Positions 5,737 to 9,302 of a stretch of 9,302 bases of DNA are shown here, piece after piece. Made by a program: the position numbers and the translations under genes. Below the pieces are notes generated by a model that searched no databases, had not been told where the DNA came from, and worked only from the letters and a program-made list of their open reading frames with translations. Origin of the DNA: a bacterium UBP1_UBA4783 (lineage in GTDB: Bacteria; Krumholzibacteriota; Krumholzibacteriia; Krumholzibacteriales; Krumholzibacteriaceae); contig DHHB01000033.1 in assembly GCA_002403075.1 (NCBI GenBank), forward strand, positions 42,614 to 51,915. Reading direction: 5' to 3'. The number at the start of each line of letters is the position of its first letter. Within the stretch, counting starts at the first letter, position 1.

Positions 5737-6834
5737 TCAGAAGGAGTGCTCGTACCCGACCGGCGGGAGCGGCCGCCGTCCCGCGGGGCCCGCGAGGACG
5801 ATCCCGCCGTGCGCCGGCGCGAAACGCCCGACGACGGCCGCGCCGGGCGGAAGCGCGCCGAGCGCGCCCTCTCGAACGGCGGCGAGGAGCACGTATTCCT
5901 CCCCGCTCGCGAGGGCGAAATCGACGAGGGCATCCCCGTCGAGCCCGAAGATCTCGCCGATCGATCGCGGCACGGGAAGCGCGGCCGCGTCTATCTCCGC
6001 GCCGACCCCGCTCTCCTCGCAGAGCGTTCGAAGGTCCTTCGCGAGCCCGTCGCTCACGTCGATCATCGCGGTGATCGCCCTCTCCGCGCCGCCGAGGAGT
6101 GTATCGCCGGCGGGCTCGGCGCGCGGCGCGAGATGCCGCAGAATGAAGCGCAGCATCTCGGCGACACGCGGGATGTGGGCGAGCCCGGCCGCCGCGGACC
6201 GGAGCGCCGCGGCGCCGGTCGCGATCGAGAGCCCCGCCGAGGCGGCGCGCACGCGGGCCCCCGCGGCCGCGCAGTCGCGGAGCCGCGGCGCGGGCAGCGC
6301 CGGCCCCCCGCAGACGCACGGGCCGAGAAACGCGGCGAGGAGCGAGAGACCGGCGAGGGAGGGTCCGATCTCGCCGAGGAGAACGACCGCGTCCCCCGCC
6401 CGCGCGCCGGAGCGGCGCACGGCCCGCCCCGCCGGGACGGATCCCGCGATCGCGACGTCGAAGAAATATCCGCCGGGGCTCGTCACCGTGTCTCCGCCCG
6501 CGAGCCTCAGGCCGTACGCCCCGCAGGAGACGGCGAGCCCCTCGACGATCGAATCGACGTCCTCCGCCGAGCATCCGGGCGGCAGGCCGGCGCTGAGGAG
6601 GATCGCCTCGGGCCGCCCGCCCATCGCGTACACGTCCGACACGTTCGAGGTGACGGCTTTTTGAATCGCCTGACTCAGGGTGGAACGGCGCCTCGTGAAG
6701 TGGACGTTCTCGACGACGGCGTCGGAGGCGAGGAGGAGCTCCCCGGCGGCCGCCGGGAGCACCGCCGTATCGTCCCCGATCCCGCTGTCCGGGAACGCCG
6801 CGCGTATTCGATCTAGTATCTCGCGTTCTTTCAT
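5737..6834 (-). CDS. thiL: Thiamine-monophosphate kinase
   Basis: A 365-residue ThiL, which phosphorylates thiamine monophosphate with ATP to the active cofactor thiamine pyrophosphate, the last step of that pathway. It has the PurM-like fold. Visible motifs are GIGDDTAVL (18-26) with Mg/ATP aspartates, SDAVVENVHF (37-46), NVSDVYAMGG (64-73), GGDTV (113-117), MIDVSDGLAKDL (257-268), SGEEYVLL (310-317) and the typical end GYEHSF. It is about 30-40 residues longer than usual (E. coli 325); the extra length seems to lie at about 170-224 as an alanine/glycine/arginine-rich segment before the helix AEMLRFILRHLAP. The ATG at 6834 gives a standard N-terminus; the ribosome site is weak (GGTGG, 4 bases away). 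It lies 67 bases behind the NAD(P)HX repair gene on the same strand. Confidence 0.95.
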   Translation of the reverse strand: MKEREILDRIRAAFPDSGIGDDTAVLPAAAGELLLASDAVVENVHFTRRRSTLSQAIQKAVTSNVSDVYAMGGRPEAILLSAGLPPGCSAEDVDSIVEGLAVSCGAYGLRLAGGDTVTSPGGYFFDVAIAGSVPAGRAVRRSGARAGDAVVLLGEIGPSLAGLSLLAAFLGPCVCGGPALPAPRLRDCAAAGARVRAASAGLSIATGAAALRSAAAGLAHIPRVAEMLRFILRHLAPRAEPAGDTLLGGAERAITAMIDVSDGLAKDLRTLCEESGVGAEIDAAALPVPRSIGEIFGLDGDALVDFALASGEEYVLLAAVREGALGALPPGAAVVGRFAPAHGGIVLAGPAGRRPLPPVGYEHSF

Positions 6835-6857
6835 GACGCCACCGGGGAGGCGCCGCG

Positions 6858-6896
6858 GCGGCCGCTCCCGCGCGCGGGCGACGAGTTCGCGGCCGC
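6858..6896 (-). other. Inverted repeat between nnrDE and thiL
   Basis: Two copies of the 8-base palindrome GCGGCCGC (6858-6865 and 6889-6896) can pair with each other around a 23-base loop that contains the 12-base palindrome CCCGCGCGCGGG (6867-6878). They fill most of the 67-base gap before thiL. A structured intercistronic RNA is possible, but such palindromes are expected at this G+C content. Confidence 0.2.
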
Positions 6897-6901
6897 GCGG
6901 C

Positions 6902-8461
6902 TCATTCGAGCTCGCGGAGCGCGAGCGGCAGCGCTTCCATGCAGTCCCGCGCGATCATTCCACGCTCGCCGAGCTCGGACGCCGCTATGTCGGCGGCGCG
7001 CGAGTGGAGATACACGCCGAGCCGCGCGGCGCGCGCGGCGCCGCAGCCCTGCGCGAGGAACCCCGCGACGGCCCCGGCGAGCACGTCCCCGCTCCCCGCC
7101 GTCGCCATGCCGGGATGGCCGCCCATGTTGACGCTCGCGGTGCCGTCGTGATGCGCGACGACGGTCGGGGCGCCCTTGTGGACGATCGTTACCCACGTCC
7201 CGGCGACGAGCGACCGGAGCCGTTCGATCCGCTCCATCGGAAGCCCGTCCGCGCCGGCGCCCGCGAGGCGCGCGAGCTCTCCCGAGTGGGGCGTCACGAC
7301 GATCTCCTTGTCGCGGGACGCCCGCTGAACGAGATCGAACTTTCCGGCGAGCGCGTTCAGGCCGTCCGCGTCGAGGAGGATCGGCTTCGGGCAGCGCTCG
7401 AGCGCCCACGAAACGAACGGCGCCGTCTCCCGGTCGGCGGTGAGCCCCGGCCCCACGGCGAGGGCGTCGAACCGGACCTCGTCGAGGAGCCGCTCCGCGG
7501 CGCGGTGCGCGATCGAGCCGGACGCGGTCTCCGCGAGCGACACGAAAACGACCTCCGGCGCGGCCGTCTGCACGGCCCCGCGGATCGATTCGGGCCCCGC
7601 GCAGTAAACGATGCCGGCGCCGGTTCGGAGCGCCGAAGTCGCCGCGAGCGCCGCGGCCCCCGCGTACCGCCTGCTTCCCGCGACCAACAGCAGCGACCCG
7701 CGCGCGAACTTGTGCGCCGTGGGAGCGTGGTGGGGAAGATCGGCGAGCGCCGTCTCGAAATCGATCGCCTCGACGGAGAGGCGCTCTCCGTCGACGACCT
7801 CCCGCGGGATGCCGATGTCGCCGACGACGAGCTCGCCCACGCACCCTTTTCCCGGATAGAAGAGGCAGCCGATCTTCGGAAGTCCGAGCGTGACCGTCGC
7901 GTCGGCCACGACCGCCGTCCCCATGATCTCGCCGGTGTCCGCGTTCACGCCGGAGGGGACGTCGATCGAGACGATCGGCGTCCCGCCGTCGTTCAGGAGA
8001 TCGATGACCTCGGCGTATTCGCCGCCCACCGGCTTCGCGAGCCCCGTGCCGAGAAGCGCGTCGACGGCGAGATCGCTCTCCTCGAGAGCCGCCGCGGCGG
8101 CCTCCCGCCAGTTGCCGAGGTAGAGGAACCGCTCGGAGAGCCGCGGCCCCTCGCGGAGCTGAGCGAGCCGGGCGTGGTTCTTCGCCGCGTCCGGAGAGAG
8201 CTCCTCGGGCCGGTGCAGGTGGAGCAGGATGACCGAGGCCCCCGCCTCGGCGAGCAGCCGCGCGGCGACGAGCCCGTCGCCGGCGTTGTTGCCGCGTCCG
8301 AGGACGATCGAAACGGTCGTCGATTCGACGGGCGCGCACATCGACGCGACGTGCTCGAACACCCGCTGTCCCGCCCGCTCCATGAGCGCGATACCGGTGA
8401 CGAAGCGCTGTATCGTCGCCTCGTCGATGCGGCGCATCTCGGCGCCGGTCACGATCTTCAT
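6902..8461 (-). CDS. nnr: Bifunctional NAD(P)HX epimerase / ADP-dependent NAD(P)HX dehydratase
   Basis: A 519-residue fusion, the usual bacterial arrangement (YjeF type). It repairs hydrated NADH and NADPH: the N-terminal domain interconverts the R and S forms, and the C-terminal domain removes water from the S form using ADP. Epimerase domain, about 1-215: LGRGNNAGDG (54-63), DALLGTG (134-140) and SIDVPSGVNADTG (165-177). Dehydratase domain, ribokinase-like, about 225-515: HKFARGSLLLVAGS (250-263), VGPGL (336-340), LDADGLNAL (363-371), TPHSGE (390-395), HKG (428-430) and MATAGSGDVLAG (452-463) with the expected catalytic D459. Both halves look intact. The ATG at 8461 overlaps the upstream HAD stop as ATGA, with AAAGGA 8 bases before it, so translation is probably coupled. 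An open frame running on to 9220 is only the HAD gene read out of frame. Confidence 0.96.
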   Translation of the reverse strand: MKIVTGAEMRRIDEATIQRFVTGIALMERAGQRVFEHVASMCAPVESTTVSIVLGRGNNAGDGLVAARLLAEAGASVILLHLHRPEELSPDAAKNHARLAQLREGPRLSERFLYLGNWREAAAAALEESDLAVDALLGTGLAKPVGGEYAEVIDLLNDGGTPIVSIDVPSGVNADTGEIMGTAVVADATVTLGLPKIGCLFYPGKGCVGELVVGDIGIPREVVDGERLSVEAIDFETALADLPHHAPTAHKFARGSLLLVAGSRRYAGAAALAATSALRTGAGIVYCAGPESIRGAVQTAAPEVVFVSLAETASGSIAHRAAERLLDEVRFDALAVGPGLTADRETAPFVSWALERCPKPILLDADGLNALAGKFDLVQRASRDKEIVVTPHSGELARLAGAGADGLPMERIERLRSLVAGTWVTIVHKGAPTVVAHHDGTASVNMGGHPGMATAGSGDVLAGAVAGFLAQGCGAARAARLGVYLHSRAADIAASELGERGMIARDCMEALPLALRELE

Positions 8462-9165
8462 CGCGTCGATCCTTTCGCCGGCTCCCGGCCGTTGAGCTCG
8501 TCGACGATCCTCACGATCCCGTACGCGTCGTCGATTTCGTAATCGGCGCCCGACGCCTTCGTGTCGAAGGTGTCGCCGTAGCGCGCGAAGACGGTGCGGA
8601 TGCCGATCTTCGCCGCGCCGACGATATCGCGCTCGGGCCAGTCGCCGATCATGAGCGCCTCGTCCGGTCCGGCGTTCATCACCTCGAGCACTTTGCGGAA
8701 CGGCGCCGGACTCGGCTTGTACTCGCCCGTGTCCTCGTACGTGACCACGGCGTCGAACATATGGTGGAGCTGCAGGTAGCACAGCCGCAGCCACGCCTCC
8801 TGCCGCGGCGCGTCCGAGACGACGGCGAGCCTCAGACCGCGGGCGAGGAGCTGGATGAGGGTCATCTTGACGTGCGGGTAGAGGACGAGCGCCGCCTCCC
8901 GCCCGCGGCGGTACCCCACGATCCCGGCCGCGAGGACCTTGTAATCGACCTCTCCCTTGAGCTTCACGAGCAGCTTGTTGAATACGAGCTGGTACTCGAT
9001 CCCCTCGTCGTCGTAGATCCGCTTGATCTCGTCGCGGATGCGCTGCGGGGGGAACATGAGCCCGGCGTCGATCATCGCCTCGGTCGCCGCTTCGATCGCG
9101 GTCTCCTTCATCCGCATGAAATCGGTGAGCGTGTTGTCGAGATCGAAGATGACGAGCTTGATCAT
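8458..9165 (-). CDS. HAD-superfamily hydrolase, probable small-molecule phosphatase
   Basis: A 235-residue cytoplasmic HAD protein with all four motifs: DLDNT (8-12; nucleophile D8 and acid/base D10), SDAP (117-120), K150 in EYKPSP, and GDWPERDIVGA (174-184) with D175 and D180. A helical cap lies between motifs I and II (about 15-95). The order and spacing, including EAMIDAGL near the start and the stretch about 50-90, resemble from memory the TIGR02253-type HAD hydrolases of archaea and bacteria. The substrate cannot be read from sequence; phosphate ester hydrolysis is the likely chemistry. The ATG at 9165 has a purine-rich AAGGAGAAAGG region upstream. Its stop overlaps the start of the NAD(P)HX repair gene by four bases, so the two are made together; a role in clearing a damaged or side-product phosphate is a guess from context. 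Confidence 0.92.
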   Translation of the reverse strand: MIKLVIFDLDNTLTDFMRMKETAIEAATEAMIDAGLMFPPQRIRDEIKRIYDDEGIEYQLVFNKLLVKLKGEVDYKVLAAGIVGYRRGREAALVLYPHVKMTLIQLLARGLRLAVVSDAPRQEAWLRLCYLQLHHMFDAVVTYEDTGEYKPSPAPFRKVLEVMNAGPDEALMIGDWPERDIVGAAKIGIRTVFARYGDTFDTKASGADYEIDDAYGIVRIVDELNGREPAKGSTR

Positions 9166-9182
9166 CGCGAAGGCCTTTCTCC

Positions 9183-9212
9183 TTGCCCGGACGCTCCCGC
9201 CGCCGATATACT
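9183..9212 (+). promoter_or_regulatory. Probable promoter of the divergent right-edge gene, leaderless type
   Basis: TTGCCC (9183-9188) and TATACT (9207-9212, five of six consensus bases) are 18 bases apart. The ATG at 9219 follows the -10 by only 6 bases, which is about where transcription would start, so the message may have no leader. The same short AT-rich patch may also serve the minus-strand HAD gene, although I see no clear -35 in that direction. Confidence 0.4.
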
Positions 9213-9218
9213 CGCGCC

Positions 9219-9302
9219 ATGCCGGACGAACAGCGCGATACGGATCGAGACGGCGCGGGGGGCGGAGACGGCCCGCACGCGGGCGGCCGTCCGCCGCTCC
9301 CG
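9219..9302 (+). CDS. Start of an unidentified divergent gene (3' end outside window)
   Basis: An ATG at 9219 opens a frame with no stop to the window edge (28 codons). The visible N-terminus is hydrophilic, rich in D, G, R and P (MPDEQRDTDRDGAGGGDG, then a His/Gly/Pro-rich stretch), and looks like a disordered tail before a domain not yet reached. No ribosome binding site precedes it, but a good -10 lies 6 bases upstream, as in leaderless genes. Too little is seen to name a function, and an open frame this short is not rare in GC-rich DNA. Confidence 0.4.
   Translation, partial: MPDEQRDTDRDGAGGGDGPHAGGRPPLP

Noticed and set aside
4131..6074. Long plus-strand open frame opposite glnA, running over the glnA promoter gap
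   Set aside because: Shadow of glnA: low-complexity charged translation, no family motif, and the intact gene is on the other strand.
6680..8542. Plus-strand open frame of 620 codons opposite thiL and the NAD(P)HX repair gene
   Set aside because: Antisense shadow with no recognisable domain; it spans two real genes and their gap.
8462..9220. Upstream extension of the NAD(P)HX repair frame
   Set aside because: It is the HAD gene read in another frame. Homology begins at MKIVTGAEM, which has its own ribosome site and an ATGA overlap with the HAD stop.
1..9302. Search for CRISPR repeats, tRNA/rRNA genes, insertion sequences, phage or defence genes
   Set aside because: No spaced repeats, tRNA-like folds, terminal inverted repeats with a transposase, or defence-type domains were seen; base composition and coding style look even throughout.

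Overview
The window is very GC-rich chromosomal DNA (roughly 70% G+C by eye) with tightly packed bacterial housekeeping genes. I see no insertion sequence, phage gene, CRISPR array, tRNA or rRNA. Nitrogen control here is of the proteobacterial kind: an adenylylatable type I glutamine synthetase, a GlnD uridylyltransferase and a GlnE-type adenylyltransferase. Gram-negative lineages with high G+C, such as Deltaproteobacteria, Acidobacteria or candidate phyla like Eisenbacteria, would fit, but the sequence alone does not settle the taxon.

Layout from left to right. A plus-strand gene enters from the left edge and ends at 1003; it encodes the C-terminal nucleotidyltransferase half of a GlnE-family protein. 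It converges, across 22 bases, with a minus-strand group read from right to left: glnA (5516-4098), glnD (4047-1405) and a small cupin gene (1355-1026). Gaps of 50 and 49 bases suggest one operon. Upstream of glnA is a 220-base regulatory gap holding a sigma70-like promoter overlapped by an AT-rich palindrome, a nested sigma54-like element, and a strong GC hairpin just behind thiL. Further right is a second minus-strand group: a HAD phosphatase (9165-8458), a bifunctional NAD(P)HX epimerase/dehydratase (8461-6902, joined by a 4-base ATGA overlap) and thiL (6834-5737). At the right edge a divergent plus-strand reading frame begins at 9219 and runs out of the window, with a promoter placed so that its transcript may be leaderless.

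How the genes work together. GlnA makes glutamine from glutamate and ammonia. In the known Proteobacteria scheme GlnE adenylylates a tyrosine of GlnA (Y400 here), and GlnD senses glutamine and sets the uridylylation state of PII, which steers GlnE. The target and both modifying enzymes therefore sit within about 5.5 kb, although no PII gene is visible. The right-hand operon combines repair of damaged NAD(P)H, thiamine pyrophosphate synthesis and a phosphatase of unknown substrate.

I found no clearly new molecular system. The best leads are the small cupin linked to the glutamine control genes, the architecture of the glnA promoter, the divergent GlnE-like catalytic motif, an extra segment in ThiL and the leaderless divergent start.
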